From Lycium barbarum (Eukaryota; Streptophyta; Magnoliopsida; Solanales; Solanaceae), in NCBI RefSeq assembly GCF_019175385.1, contig NC_083339.1, forward strand, positions 26,813,637 through 26,877,636: a stretch of 64,000 nucleotides of DNA. Direction: 5' to 3'. Below, one piece after another: positions 36,725 through 47,544 of the stretch (position 1 is its first letter; every line of letters begins with the position of its first letter). The notes under the pieces were generated by a model, which was given only the letters and a program-made list of their open reading frames with translations, made no database searches and was not told the origin of the DNA. The translations under genes and the position numbers were made by a program.

Positions 36725-37020
36725 ATATGGGAAGTTGCAGAATTGCAACTGCCCAGTGGTCGTAAATTGCAAAATACGGACCGTAAATTGCTATACGGTC
36801 CGTAAACTGGCAGTCGTAAACTGCCATGCAAAAGCTTCAGCTTTCTGCCCAGCCGAGAAATGGTAAAATACGACCAGGTTTACGGACCGTAAAGTGATTT
36901 ACGGCCCGTAAACCATGGTCGTAAATCACCATGCATGCAGCCTTAAGTTTCTGGTTCTGCTTAAGCTTAAAGACGACCACGAGGGACGGTCCGTAAACTG
37001 AAATACGGACCGTAAACCTC
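36725..37020. repeat. Palindromic ACGGNCCGT word cluster in the LTR
   Basis: Three groups of paired words of the type TACGGACCGTAAA / TTTACGGNCCGTAAA with adjoining GTCGTAAA. The same cluster is in the 3' LTR at 44460-44730. The core matches that at 68-415. Confidence 0.85.
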
Positions 37021-38398
37021 CATGGACGACCACTGTTCACCCAGCACAGATTTTTCAATTCATTAAATATGAGGATCAAGACTTGTTTTATTTCATTTCC
37101 ACATTACACCACTTCTCTCTAGAATCATCTCTCTACATTTATTTCATAAGTTTTCAAGGACTATAAGCCACCAACAACATAAACAAGTGAATCAAGTGTA
37201 AGCAAGCCATTAAATACCATTCAAATCAAGAAATGCAAATGGAGAAAAACTAGGGTTTTGCTCAAAGTGGGGTATTATCAACCAAAGCTTGTTCCTACAA
37301 CTTCTAAGGTAAGATTCATGATATTTACATGATGTTTAAGGTATTGGAGAATTAAAATACATGGATTGTAGAAAATGTGGTCAACTAGGTCATGAATAGT
37401 GAATAGTGACATTTTGAGGAATAGTTTGAATTGAATTATGAATGTTGTTGTGTTACGATATGAATGTATTATAAAGGGTTCTAAGATCATGAACTCGACA
37501 CTTTAGACGAATGGACGAAGTTGGAGGTCATGACCATAAATATGGGAGAATTAGAAGCAAATTGAGAAATCTAGATAATGTGGATGATGTGAATGACTAA
37601 TGGCCATTGTTATGATATTACTGAAGGTATAGACGCTAGCATTGGAAGGAAACGTGCAAGTGTAGAATAGTCCGACGAAAAGGTATGTAAGGCTAACCCT
37701 TCTTTCATAAGGCATGGTTCTTGGCCAAATTTCTAATTCCTCTATATGAGTATGTTGTATTCAAGTGATTGACATTCCGAGCTCATAAGCTCACGATCCT
37801 TAACATGTACTACGATTGTACTACGCCCCTCATATGACGAGTAAGCCTAAGATATGGATGTAGCAGTAATGATGATGATAGTGATGACGATAATAATAAT
37901 AATAATAATACCAAAGGTGCCTACGGGATATTATACTTATGTGTGCCTATGAAGGGCTATAATGATACCCCGAGCTTATAACGCCGGGTAGGATATATGT
38001 ATATGATTGTGTATAAAGTATGTATACGATTACGTAACGCGCGCACACCTCTGCAGATGGTACGGATAACCCTGATGCCTTGGTAGGGCCAGGTATGTAT
38101 GATCTTGAGCCTTGGTTGGCCAAGTATATATGTATGAACACCGATCCTATAAGGTCGGGTATGCTATGTAAATGTTATGTATATGAAATGACCAAGTATA
38201 TAATATGAATATGAATGTGATAAGACTAAATACGAATGTGAGCACAATTATGGTACGAGGACTATTATGGAATATGGATGATGATGTATGTATACGAGTA
38301 CGTATGAGGAATGGAAAGTCCCTACGAAAGTAAGTGAGTGCCATGACGATGACATTATTGTCTCCCCTCCTACGCTATTTCTTCTGTTAGGTATTATG

Positions 38399-38399
<1 letters not shown>

Positions 38400-38479
<80 letters not shown>
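38400..38479. repeat. (TA)n microsatellite
   Basis: About 40 TA units in the 5' LTR; the 3' LTR has only about eight (46102-46118), explaining most of the LTR length difference. Confidence 0.95.
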
Positions 38480-38481
<2 letters not shown>

Positions 38482-39011
38482 ATGTTGATCATGCTTTAAA
38501 TACTCAGTACATTCTTCGTACTGACGTCCTTTTGTTTGTGGACGCTGCGTCATGCCCGCAGGTGCACAGGGAGACAGGCTTGATCCATAGCTGCTTATCC
38601 AGAGATTGCATAGTAGAGCTCCATTTCTTTCGGAGCCGCAGCTTTTGGGTACTCATTCTTTTGTGTACATAATTATGGGCATAGCGGGGTCCTGTCCCGC
38701 TCATACGATATGTCATACTCTTAGAGACTCATAGTCATGTGTATGTGGGTAGAGATGTTCGGCCATGTCGGCCCATGTTTTGTATATCTTTTGTTGGCCT
38801 CGTCGGCCTTGTACTTATGATGTGGCATAGACGCCTATGGTATGATAAATGATGATGGTCATCTAATGGGATCAATATGATTAACGTTAAAAGGAAAAAC
38901 ACGAATTGACTTATGGTTCACCTAGATGTTATGTTATGTACGATGAGGGGGTGCCCGACTGGGGTAGCACCGGGTGCTCGTCGCGGCCCCCTAGCCGGGT
39001 CGTGACAAAAG

Positions 39012-39023
39012 TGGTATCAGAGC
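39012..39023 (+). other. Primer-binding site, tRNA-iMet type
   Basis: TGGTATCAGAGC, a perfect 12-base match to the common plant iMet-type site, 4 bases after the LTR. Confidence 0.9.
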
Positions 39024-39217
39024 AGTTCAGTCCTAGGGTGTGTCTACGAGCCGTGTCTAGTAGAGTCTTGGTTATGGATGTGTTGCGCGCCACACTTATA
39101 AACAAGAAGCTGCGGACATTTTAGGAATATATGACCTTCGTTCTTCATAAGAATCGTGCGATAGAGCTATGATGTAAGAAATTCTTGTTCCTAAATCGTG
39201 TGTTGTGTATTTCAGAG

Positions 39218-40684
39218 ATGCCTAAAAAGAAAAAGGCTACAGCAGCCCAAAAGGGCAAGACGGTGGCAGAAAAGTGGGCTGAAAGAGCACCCCCACCGGT
39301 AGTAGAGGAAGATGAGTCCCATAGTGCAGCTCAATCTCAGTCCTCCCAGACAGTGCCTATTACCGAGGAGCACGTGGGAGCCTCAGCCCTAGCTCCATCT
39401 CCTCCACCGAATGCTTCGGGCCAAGATGTGAGTGAGGCCATTAATTTGTTGACTCAGTTGGTTGCGGCCCAGACTCAGAGGCCAAGCGCAGGGCAAGGTG
39501 ACAGGGCTGTTAGTGCAAGGGCCCGTGACTTCATTGCTTTGAAACCCCCGGAATTCTTTGAGTCGAAACCGGAGGAGGATCCTCAGGACTTGATTGACGG
39601 TATGTTGAGGACGCTCCGATTGATACATGCTTCAGACACCGAGTCGGTGGAGCTAGCGTCGTATAGATTGAGGGACGTCTCAATCCAGTGGTATACGGTT
39701 TGGATGGCTTCACGGAGAGCCAATGCACCTCCGCCGGTATGGCAAGAGTTTGTCGATGCTTTTCTCCGTCATTACATGCCTCCAGAAGTTCGGCGAGCTA
39801 GGGCCGATAAATTCTTGAATTTGAGGCAAGGTAACATGAGTGCTACAGAGTATAGTCTCCGTTTTAACTCCTTGGCTAGGTATGCTTCGGCCATGGTGAC
39901 AGATATGGGCGATCGGGTGCACCGATTTGTGAAAGGCCTAGGGCCACACTTGATGGATAAATGCTTGACTGCGTCCCTTCAGGATGGCATGGATATTGCA
40001 CGCATTCAGACACATGCTCAGGAATTAGAGGAACACTTACAGCAGCGGAGAAATGAACGGGAGCAAGATAGGGGGCATAACAAGAGGGCTAGACCTTCGG
40101 GTTCGAGGGGCGAGTCTAGAGGCGGACACAGGCAGCAGTTTCCCAGCCATTCGGGCTATTCCATGACCAGTCCACCTCCACGGTTTTCAGGCCAAGGCCT
40201 TGATAGATTTGTTCATTCAGGGCCGAGTCAGAGTTATTCAGGGTCCCAGTTTAGAGGTGATTCAGGCCATTCAAAGCCGTCTGTGCCACGATGCTCCCAG
40301 TGTGGGAAGTCGCATTGGGGACAGTGCCGATTGGGTTCAGATGTTTGCTATTCATATGGTCGACCGGGCTATATTATCCGTGCTTTCCCCTCAGTGTATG
40401 GTAGAGGTAGGACCCAGCCATCAGGGTCGGTAGCCGGATCTTCGGCATCTGTACGCCTTACGGGGCCAGGTTCACATGCGCCAGTCGACCATGGTAGAGG
40501 TAGAGGAAGAGCTCCCAGTACTAACAACACCGTATTTATGCTTTGGCTGGACGCCAAGATCTTGAGTCTTCTCCTGACATGGTCACAGGTATATTATCGG
40601 TATTCTCTCATGATGTATATGCTTTTATTGATCCGGGCTCTACATTGTCTTTTGTTACTCCATACATTGCGGGTCGATTTATAG
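39218..40684 (+). CDS. Gag of the nearly complete gypsy element (frameshifted from pol)
   Basis: I choose the ATG at 39218 ([14 protein letters not shown]), not the upstream in-frame one at 39185, because it parallels gag starts of the family. The protein has a low-complexity N-terminus, a capsid-like core at about residues 105-290 ([43 protein letters not shown]), a Glu/Arg-rich segment and a Ser/Gly-rich tail. A first Cys/His motif, [12 protein letters not shown], is intact. The second, near [14 protein letters not shown], keeps only the first of the four expected zinc ligands. From about 40525 the frame is wrong: true pol sequence continues in the frame open from 40543, so the last 50 or so residues are spurious. 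Gag would build the particle and bind RNA. Confidence 0.85.
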   Translation: MPKKKKATAAQKGKTVAEKWAERAPPPVVEEDESHSAAQSQSSQTVPITEEHVGASALAPSPPPNASGQDVSEAINLLTQLVAAQTQRPSAGQGDRAVSARARDFIALKPPEFFESKPEEDPQDLIDGMLRTLRLIHASDTESVELASYRLRDVSIQWYTVWMASRRANAPPPVWQEFVDAFLRHYMPPEVRRARADKFLNLRQGNMSATEYSLRFNSLARYASAMVTDMGDRVHRFVKGLGPHLMDKCLTASLQDGMDIARIQTHAQELEEHLQQRRNEREQDRGHNKRARPSGSRGESRGGHRQQFPSHSGYSMTSPPPRFSGQGLDRFVHSGPSQSYSGSQFRGDSGHSKPSVPRCSQCGKSHWGQCRLGSDVCYSYGRPGYIIRAFPSVYGRGRTQPSGSVAGSSASVRLTGPGSHAPVDHGRGRGRAPSTNNTVFMLWLDAKILSLLLTWSQVYYRYSLMMYMLLLIRALHCLLLLHTLRVDL

Positions 40685-43600
40685 TCGAGCCGGAGTCGAT
40701 CAAACCTTTTGAGGTGTCCACGCCCGTTGGCGAATCGGTGATAGCTAGCCGAGTGTATAGAGGTTGTGTAGTCGTGATTTGTGACCGTCGTACCAGGATT
40801 GATTTGCATAAGCTAGAGATGGTAGATTTTGATGTCATTATGGGCATGGATTGGTTGGCTTCTTGTTATGCCAATGTTGATTGTAGAATGAAGATGGTTC
40901 GTTTCCAATTTCCGGGAGAACCAGTCTTAGAATGGAAAGGAAATACGGCATCACCAAAAGGTAGGTTTATTTCCTATCTAAAGGCAAGGAAGATGATCAC
41001 GAAAGGGTGCATTTATCACCTAGTGCGAGTTCGAGATGTAGAAGCTGAGTCGCCGACTCTTCAGTCAGTTCCGGTAGTGAACGAATTTCCGGATGTGTTC
41101 CCGGAAGAGCTTCCAGGCCTCCCTCCCGAGCGAGAGATCGATTTTGCGATTGATGTGTTGCCAGACACTAAACCCATATCTATTCCTCCCTATACAATGG
41201 CACCCGCAGAGTTGAAAGAATTGAAGGAGCAATTGAAAGACTTGCTTGAAAAAGGCTTCATTAGGCCTAGTTCGTCCCCGTGGGGAGCGCCCATACTGTT
41301 TGTCCGAAAGAAAGATGGCTCCTTGAGAATGTACATCGATTATCGGCAATTGAAAAAAGTGACGATTAAGAACAAGTGTCCTCTCCCGAGGATCGATGAC
41401 TTATTTCATCAATTGCAAGGTGCCAAGTGGTTTTCAAAGATTGATTTGAGGTCTGGGTATCATCAAGTGAGAGTCAGGGAAAGAGATATCCCTAAGACGG
41501 CCTTCAGAACAAGATACGGTCACTTTGAGTTTCGAGTGATGTCGTTTGGGTTAACTAATGCCCCGGCAGTGTTTATGGACCTAATGAACAATGTATTCAG
41601 ACCTTTTCTGGATCTATTTGTAATTGTATTCATCGACGACATCTTAGTGTATTCTAGATTCGAGGACGAGCATGCGGATCATTTGCGAATTATCCTTGGA
41701 GTTCTTCGAGCTCGAGAGTTGTTTGCAAAACTCTCCAAGTGTGAGTTTTGGTTGAACTCGGTATCATTTCTGGGCCATATCGTTGCAGCCGATGGTATTC
41801 GAGTGGATAGCCAAAAGATCGAGGCCGTGAATACTTGGCCAAGGCCCACGACTCCTACAGAGGTTCGTAGCTTTTTCGGCTTAGCAGGATATTACATAAG
41901 ATTTGTTGAGGGTTTTTCTTCTATTTCTGCGCCACTCACCAAGTTGACTCAGAAGTCAGCTAAGTTTCAATGGACAGATGCTTGCGAGCGTAGTTTCCAA
42001 GAGTTGAAAGACCGATTGACTTCAGCCCCAGTCTTGACACTTCCAGAGGGATTGGAAGGATATGTTATTTATTGTGATGCTTCAAGCGTCGGGCTAGGCT
42101 GTGTATTGATGCAAAATGGTAAGGTGATTGCGTATGCTTCTAGACAATTACGGAAACATGAACAGAACTATCCAATCCACAATTTAGAATTAGCCGCAGT
42201 GGTCCATGCATTAAAGATATGGCGACATTATTTATATGGTGTCCATGTGGATGTTTATACAGATCATAAGAGCCTTCAGTATATCTTCAAGCAGAAAGAG
42301 TTGAATTTGCGACAACGACGATGGTTGGAGTTGCTAAAGGATTACGATGTTGATATCTTGTATCACCCCGGAAAGGCTAACGTTGTGGCTGACGCTCTTA
42401 GCCGCAGATCCATGGGAAGTCTAAGTGATGTACGACCAGAAAAGAAAGAGATGGCCCGTGAGCTTCAACAGTTAGCGAGCCTAGGAGTCCGAGTAGTGGA
42501 CTCAGGTAGCAGCGGAGCTACTATTCAGAATTCAGCAGTTTCATCGCTAGTAGCGGAAGTAAAAGAGCGACAAAATGAGGATCCCATGCTAATGCAGTAC
42601 AGAGATACACTCCCTCAGAAGGAGGAGTCATCATTTGATATTACGGAAGACGGAGTTCTCCGATGTCGAGGCAGGTTATGTGTTCCCGATGTGGTAGGTC
42701 TACATCACCAAATATTGATGGAAGCTCATTGTTCCCGTTACTCCGTTCACCCCGGAGCGACGAAAATGTATCATGATCTTAAGTCTATATATTGGTGGAA
42801 TGGGATGAAGAAAGACGTAGCGGAATTTGTAGCTCAATGTCCTAATTGCCAACAAGTAAAGATCGAGCACCAAAAGCCGGGTGGCTTGTTGCAAGCTATA
42901 GAAATCCCGACGTGGAAGTGGGAAGTGATTAATATGGACTTCATCACAGGGTTACCCCGTTCTCGACGTAAATATGATTCTATATGGGTGATCGTGGATA
43001 GACTCACAAAGTCAGCACATTTCTTACCGGTCAGAACGACCTATATGGCAGAAGATTATGCCAAGATTTATCTTAAAGAGATAGTGAGACTCCATGGCGT
43101 TCCGGTATCTATTATCTCCGATAGAGGGACTCAGTTTACAACTACGTTTTGGGAGTCTTTCCAAGAGGGTTTAGGGACCCAAGTGCGCCTTAGCACGGCG
43201 TTTCACCCACAGACCGATGGGCAGGCCGAACGTACCATTCAGACTCTTGAAGATATGTTGCGAGCATGTATGTTAGATTTTGGAGGAAATTGGGATGATC
43301 ATTTGCCACTCATTGAATTTGCTTACAATAATAGTTACCATTCCAGCATTCAAATGGCACCGTATGAAGCTTTATATGGGCGAAAGTGTAGATCCCCAAT
43401 TGGGTGGTTTGAAACCGGAGAAACTAAGTTGATAGGGCCAGACTCGGTCCAGCAAGCAATAGAGAAAGTTAAGCTCATACAAGATCGGTTGCTAACGGCT
43501 CAAAGTCGTCAAAAGTCCTATGCGGATAATCGTCGAAGAGACATAGAGTTCGAAGTGAAAGATTGGGTATTCTTGAAAGTGTCGCCGATGAAGGGCGTAA

Positions 43601-43971
43601 TGAGATTTGGCAAAAAGGGGAAGCTCAGTCCCCGGTATATTAGGCCATACGAAGTTGTACGCAAGATAGGAAAAGTGGCCTATGAGTTAAATCTACCTCC
43701 AGACTTGGAGTCAGTTCATCCAGTATTTCATGTTTCGATGCTTCGGAAATGTGTTGGAGATCCTACTAGGATCGTCCCAGTGAATGATGTGCAAGTAACA
43801 GAGAAATTGACTTATGAAGAGATACCCATTGCCATGCTAGATAGGCAAGTACGGAGACTTAGAAACAAAGAAGTGGCCTCAGTTAAGGTCTTATGGAGGA
43901 ACAACAATCGAGAGGAAATGATGTGGGAAGCAGAAGAGAGTATGCAATCCAAATACCCACATCTATTTTAG
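40543..43971 (+). CDS. Pol of the nearly complete gypsy element: PR-RT-RH-IN-chromodomain-like
   Basis: Open for 1142 codons from a non-ATG point; in life it would be translated fused to Gag, and a frameshift near 40525 breaks that link. Domains in order: protease with IDPGST (about residue 29); RT with [10 protein letters not shown] and catalytic FIDDILVYS (about residues 255-375); RNase H with [10 protein letters not shown] and [10 protein letters not shown] (about 505-585); integrase HH-CC (CSRYSVHPG...CPNCQQVK, about 725-785); DDE-type motifs [15 protein letters not shown] and TDGQAERT; and a C-terminal [12 protein letters not shown]...LWRNNNREE region resembling the group II chromodomain of plant chromoviruses. 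Substitutions at usually conserved RT places (MYIDY for MCIDY, LKKV for LNKV) suggest early decay. It stops at 43969, about 14 codons short of the upstream copy. Confidence 0.9.
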   Translation: MAGRQDLESSPDMVTGILSVFSHDVYAFIDPGSTLSFVTPYIAGRFIVEPESIKPFEVSTPVGESVIASRVYRGCVVVICDRRTRIDLHKLEMVDFDVIMGMDWLASCYANVDCRMKMVRFQFPGEPVLEWKGNTASPKGRFISYLKARKMITKGCIYHLVRVRDVEAESPTLQSVPVVNEFPDVFPEELPGLPPEREIDFAIDVLPDTKPISIPPYTMAPAELKELKEQLKDLLEKGFIRPSSSPWGAPILFVRKKDGSLRMYIDYRQLKKVTIKNKCPLPRIDDLFHQLQGAKWFSKIDLRSGYHQVRVRERDIPKTAFRTRYGHFEFRVMSFGLTNAPAVFMDLMNNVFRPFLDLFVIVFIDDILVYSRFEDEHADHLRIILGVLRARELFAKLSKCEFWLNSVSFLGHIVAADGIRVDSQKIEAVNTWPRPTTPTEVRSFFGLAGYYIRFVEGFSSISAPLTKLTQKSAKFQWTDACERSFQELKDRLTSAPVLTLPEGLEGYVIYCDASSVGLGCVLMQNGKVIAYASRQLRKHEQNYPIHNLELAAVVHALKIWRHYLYGVHVDVYTDHKSLQYIFKQKELNLRQRRWLELLKDYDVDILYHPGKANVVADALSRRSMGSLSDVRPEKKEMARELQQLASLGVRVVDSGSSGATIQNSAVSSLVAEVKERQNEDPMLMQYRDTLPQKEESSFDITEDGVLRCRGRLCVPDVVGLHHQILMEAHCSRYSVHPGATKMYHDLKSIYWWNGMKKDVAEFVAQCPNCQQVKIEHQKPGGLLQAIEIPTWKWEVINMDFITGLPRSRRKYDSIWVIVDRLTKSAHFLPVRTTYMAEDYAKIYLKEIVRLHGVPVSIISDRGTQFTTTFWESFQEGLGTQVRLSTAFHPQTDGQAERTIQTLEDMLRACMLDFGGNWDDHLPLIEFAYNNSYHSSIQMAPYEALYGRKCRSPIGWFETGETKLIGPDSVQQAIEKVKLIQDRLLTAQSRQKSYADNRRRDIEFEVKDWVFLKVSPMKGVMRFGKKGKLSPRYIRPYEVVRKIGKVAYELNLPPDLESVHPVFHVSMLRKCVGDPTRIVPVNDVQVTEKLTYEEIPIAMLDRQVRRLRNKEVASVKVLWRNNNREEMMWEAEESMQSKYPHLF

Positions 43972-44177
43972 CCCTTGGAAGAAGTACAAAATGAGATGTC
44001 GAGATCATAAGGTATGCATGTTTTCCTTTTATGCTTTTGGGTCGTGTGTGGCCAATTTTTATGTTATTATGTAGTGGCCCTGTGTGGCATCGATATTATG
44101 GGTTGTTGTGGCAGGATGGCAGTGCCATAATGTAGGGGAAACTCTGGCGAAATTTTTATAGAATCCCCGAAGACTTT

Positions 44178-44197
44178 AACATTCGAGGACGAATTTT
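44178..44197 (+). other. Hairpin 5' of the polypurine tract (full element)
   Basis: AACATTCG AGGA CGAATTTT: one arm base differs from the perfect 6488-6507 hairpin (position 44195). Confidence 0.75.
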
Positions 44198-44198
44198 C

Positions 44199-44213
44199 TT
44201 AAGAGGGGGAGAA
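44199..44213 (+). other. Polypurine tract
   Basis: TTAAGAGGGGGAGAA region immediately before the 3' LTR. Confidence 0.85.
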
Positions 44214-46646
44214 TGTTACACCTCGGAAAATTTTCCGTTGGTACGCAAGAGAATGAACTAGTGATGAATATGAGTGCATGATGTCCATGAGCAAGAAACG
44301 ACATTTGATGACCTTAGGAGAGATTTCGAAAGTATCCGATGTGAGACGAGGAAGTTGGCTAAGTTAAGATGAGATACAAGGTGAGTAATGCATGTGCATG
44401 GACGGGGGTGATTAAAATGAGAAGTCTAAGAAATATGGGAAGTTGCAGAATTGCAACTGCCCAGTGGTCGTAAATTGCAAAATACGGACCGTAAATTGCT
44501 ATACGGTCCATAAACTAGCAGTCGTAAACTGCCATGCAAAAGCTTCAGCTTTCTGCCCAGCCAAGAAATGGTAAAATACGACCAGGTTCACGGACCGTAA
44601 AGTGATTTACGGCCCGTAAACCATGGTCGTAAATCACCATGCATGCAGCCTTAAGTTTCTGGTTCTGCTTAAGCTTAAAGACGACCACGAGGGACGGTCC
44701 GTAAACTGAAATACGGACCGTAAACCTCCATGGACGACCACTGTTCACCCAGCACAGATTTTTCAATTCATTAAATATGAGGATCAAGACTTGTTTTATT
44801 TCATTTCCACATTACACCACTTCTCTCTAGAATTATCTCTCTACATTTATTTCATAAGTTTTCAAGGACTATAAGCCACCAACAACATAAACAAGTGAAT
44901 CAAGCCATTAAATACCATTCAAGTCAAGAAATGCAAATGGAGAAAAACTAGGGTTTTGCTCAAAGTGGGGTATTATCAACCAAAGCTTGTTCCTACAACT
45001 TCTAAGGTAAGATTCATGATTTTTACATGATGTTTAAGGTATTGGAGAATTAAAATACATGGATTGTAGAAAATGTGGTCAACTAGGTCATGAATGGTGA
45101 ATAGTGACATTTTGAGGAATAGTTTGAATTGAATTATGAATGTTGTTGTGTTACGATATGAATGTATTATAAAGGGTACTAAGATCATGAACTCGACACT
45201 TTAGACGAATGGACGAAGTTGGAGGTCATGACCATAAATATGGGAGAATTAGAAGCAAATTGAGAAATCTAGATAATGTGGATGATGTGAATGACTAATG
45301 GCCATTGTTATGATATTAATGAAGGTATAGATGCTAGCATTGGAAGGAAACGTGCAAGTGTAGAATAGTCCGACGAAAAGGTATGTAAGGCTAACCCTTC
45401 TTTCATAAGGCATGGTTCTTGGCCAAATTTCTAATTCCTCTATATGAGTATGTTGTATTCAAGTGATTGACATTCCGAGCTCATAAGCTCACGATCCTTA
45501 ACATGTACTACGATTGTACTACGCCCCTCATATGACGAGTAAGCCTAAGATATGGATGTAGCAGTAATGATGATGATAGTGATGACGATAATAATAATAA
45601 TAATAATGCCAAAGGTGCCTACGGGCTATTATACTTATATGTGCCTATGAAGGGCTATAATGATACCCCGAGCTTATAACGCCGGGTAGGATATATGTAT
45701 ATGATTGTGTATAAAGTATGTATACGATTACGTAACGCGCACACACCTCTGCAGATGGTACGGATAACCCTGATGCCTTGGTAGGGCCAGGTATGTATGA
45801 TCTTGAGCCTTGGTTGGCCAAGTATATATGTATGAACACTGATCCTATAAGGTCGGGTATGCTATGTAAATGTTATGTATATAAAATGACCAAGTATATA
45901 ATATGAATATGAATGTGATAAGACTATAAATACGAATGTGAGCACAATTATGATACGAGGACTATTATGGAATACGGATGATGATGTCTGTATATGAGTA
46001 CGTATGAGGAATGGAAAGTCCCTACGAAAGGTAAGTGAGTGCCATGACGATGACATTATTGTCTCCCCTCCTACGCTATTTCTTCTGTTATGTATTATGC
46101 TTATATATATATATATATCAATGTTGATCATGCTTTAAATACTCAGTACATTCTTCGTACTGACGTCCTTTTGTTTGTGGACGCTGCGTCATGCCCGCAG
46201 GTGCACAGGGAGACAGGCTTGATCCATAGCTGCTTATCCAGAGATTGTATAGCAGAGCTCCATTTCTTTCGGAGCCGCAGCTTTTGGGTACTCATTCTTT
46301 TGTGTACATAATTATGGGCATAGCGGGGTCCTGTCCCGCTCATACGATATGTCATACTCTTAGAGGCTCATAGTCATGTGTATGTGGGTAGAGATGTTCG
46401 GCCATGTCGCCCCATGTTTTGTATATCTTTTGTTGGCCTCGTCGGCCTTGTACTTATGATGTGGCATAGACGCCTATGGTATGTTAAATGATGATGGTCA
46501 TCTAATGGGATCAATGTGATTAACGATAAAAGGAAAAGCATGAATTGACTTATGGTTCACCTAGATGTTATGTTATGTATGATGAGGGGGTGCCCGGGTG
46601 GGGTAGCACCGGGTGCTCGTCGCGGCCCCCTAGCCGGGTCGTGACA
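44214..46646 (+). repeat. 3' LTR of the nearly complete gypsy element (2433 bp)
   Basis: Same ends and internal blocks as the LTR at 36506. It is followed by GAGGG, which continues the older LTR it inserted into. Confidence 0.93.
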
Positions 46647-46978
46647 GAGGGTGACATCTTTCAGTCATTCAGGGTGAGCTACTTGGTTATCCGTGGCCCT
46701 TGAAGGACCTCCTCTATTTATTTCTGTTTTTGTATTCCACAGACAATATGTAGCCTTCGGGTATTTTCAGACTTATATTCCGTATTATGTTAGCGCTCTT
46801 GTACCCTTTGACCAGATTTTGGGGTTGTCGTGACATTTCTAGTTATGATAAGTATTTAAGACTTGATAACTTATTCTTATTAGATTTTCCGCTTATTTAA
46901 CTTGTCATTAGTAATGTGGTTCGCCTACTCGGAGGGATAGTGTAGGTGCCACCACGACTCGCGAATTGGGTCGTGACA
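46647..46978 (+). repeat. Last part of the split 3' LTR of the third gypsy element
   Basis: 332 bases collinear with 33958-34289 of the 5' LTR, with only a few substitutions. Confidence 0.92.
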
Positions 46979-47544
46979 AGTAGATAGATAGATAGATTAA
47001 AATATCTATTTTTATATCTTGAGTTTAGGTCCGGGCATAATACGGACCTCGCGGAACTAGTATATATATACACACACATAGATGCTTTCAAATCAATATT
47101 TAACCTCTAAAGCATCACTTGGAATGGGATAGAGAGCCTATCAATCAGAACAAACAGATCCACTTGAAAGTTGAAACTCAATGAAGAAGCTAATTTAGAT
47201 GTCAAAAGTTTGATCACAGGGTTTGGGTGGAGGAGAGGACCAGGATAGAAATTCAAAAGGACGACCTAGATGACCATGTTTCAATAAGAAAAGTGTACAT
47301 TCAATTGAAGAAAAAAAAAATCATATATCGTCTTTAGCATTTGAAAAGTAATAAAAACTCGTCGAGAACAATAATTGTATTACTATACAAGTATATTATA
47401 TTAAGGCGTCCTTCTTACATTGTTGTGCTTATTTATTTCGTTCTTTAAATATTCACACTGCTTGCGCAAAATCCTGCGTACACCACTGCATTTCTTGTTG
47501 TCTTTTACATCATAATTAAGATTTAATTTATTGGTATAAGGACT
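46979..47544. other. Spacer downstream of GULLO with a hAT-like end; no gene seen
   Basis: A (GATA)n-like run (46981-46996) is followed by AT-rich DNA. The stretch at about 47400-47488 ends AAATCCTGCGTACACCACTG, closely matching the right end of the hAT element at 10495, so it is probably the truncated end of a relative. The polyadenylation region of the minus-strand GULLO gene should lie here. No unambiguous signal was chosen. Confidence 0.5.

Larger units (their letters stand above)
36506..39007 (+). repeat. LTR shared by two gypsy units; 5' LTR of the full element (2502 bp)
   Basis: TGTTACACCTCGG to GCCGGGTCGTGACA, preceded by a purine tract (36493-36505). It contains TACGGACCGTAAA palindromic words (36725-37020), a donor-like block AAGGTATGTAAGGCTAAC (37679-37697), (AAT)n, a long (TA)n (38400-38479), a hairpin CAGTAC/GTACTG (38505-38523) and GCCCGCAGG (38553-38561). 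Apart from the TA-run length and a 10-bp indel it differs from the LTR at 44214 by scattered single bases, roughly 1-2% by eye. Confidence 0.93.
36506..46646 (+). mobile_element. Nearly complete Ty3/gypsy chromovirus (Tekay-like), about 10.1 kb
   Basis: 5' LTR (36506-39007), iMet-type primer site (39012-39023), gag, pol, hairpin, polypurine tract and 3' LTR (44214-46646) are all in order. It sits within the 3' LTR of the third gypsy element. The right flank GAGGG continues that LTR at the point equal to 33958. The left TSD cannot be seen because the left LTR joins another unit of the same family. It is the youngest gypsy copy here, but is disabled by a gag-pol frameshift, altered Gag Cys/His residues and a premature stop at the very end of pol. 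Confidence 0.92.
31060..46978 (+). mobile_element. Third gypsy-type element: internally deleted, with its 3' LTR split by other elements
   Basis: The 5' LTR is 31060-34289 (3230 bp). The interior is reduced to about 430 bp (34290-34717): a primer-binding-site-like sequence joined directly to the last part of pol. The 3' LTR begins at 34718, breaks at 35775 and resumes at 46647-46978. The part equivalent to LTR bases 32118-33957 is missing. Flanking pentanucleotides TGTAG (31055-31059) and AGTAG (46979-46983) match at four of five bases, consistent with an aged TSD. Confidence 0.82.

Noticed and set aside
36837..37490. Minus-strand ORFs repeated in both LTRs (also 44545-45188)
   Set aside because: They repeat only because the LTRs are duplicates; no domain or start context.
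38288..38488. ORF ending in alternating Tyr-Ile
   Set aside because: Produced by the (TA)n run in an LTR.
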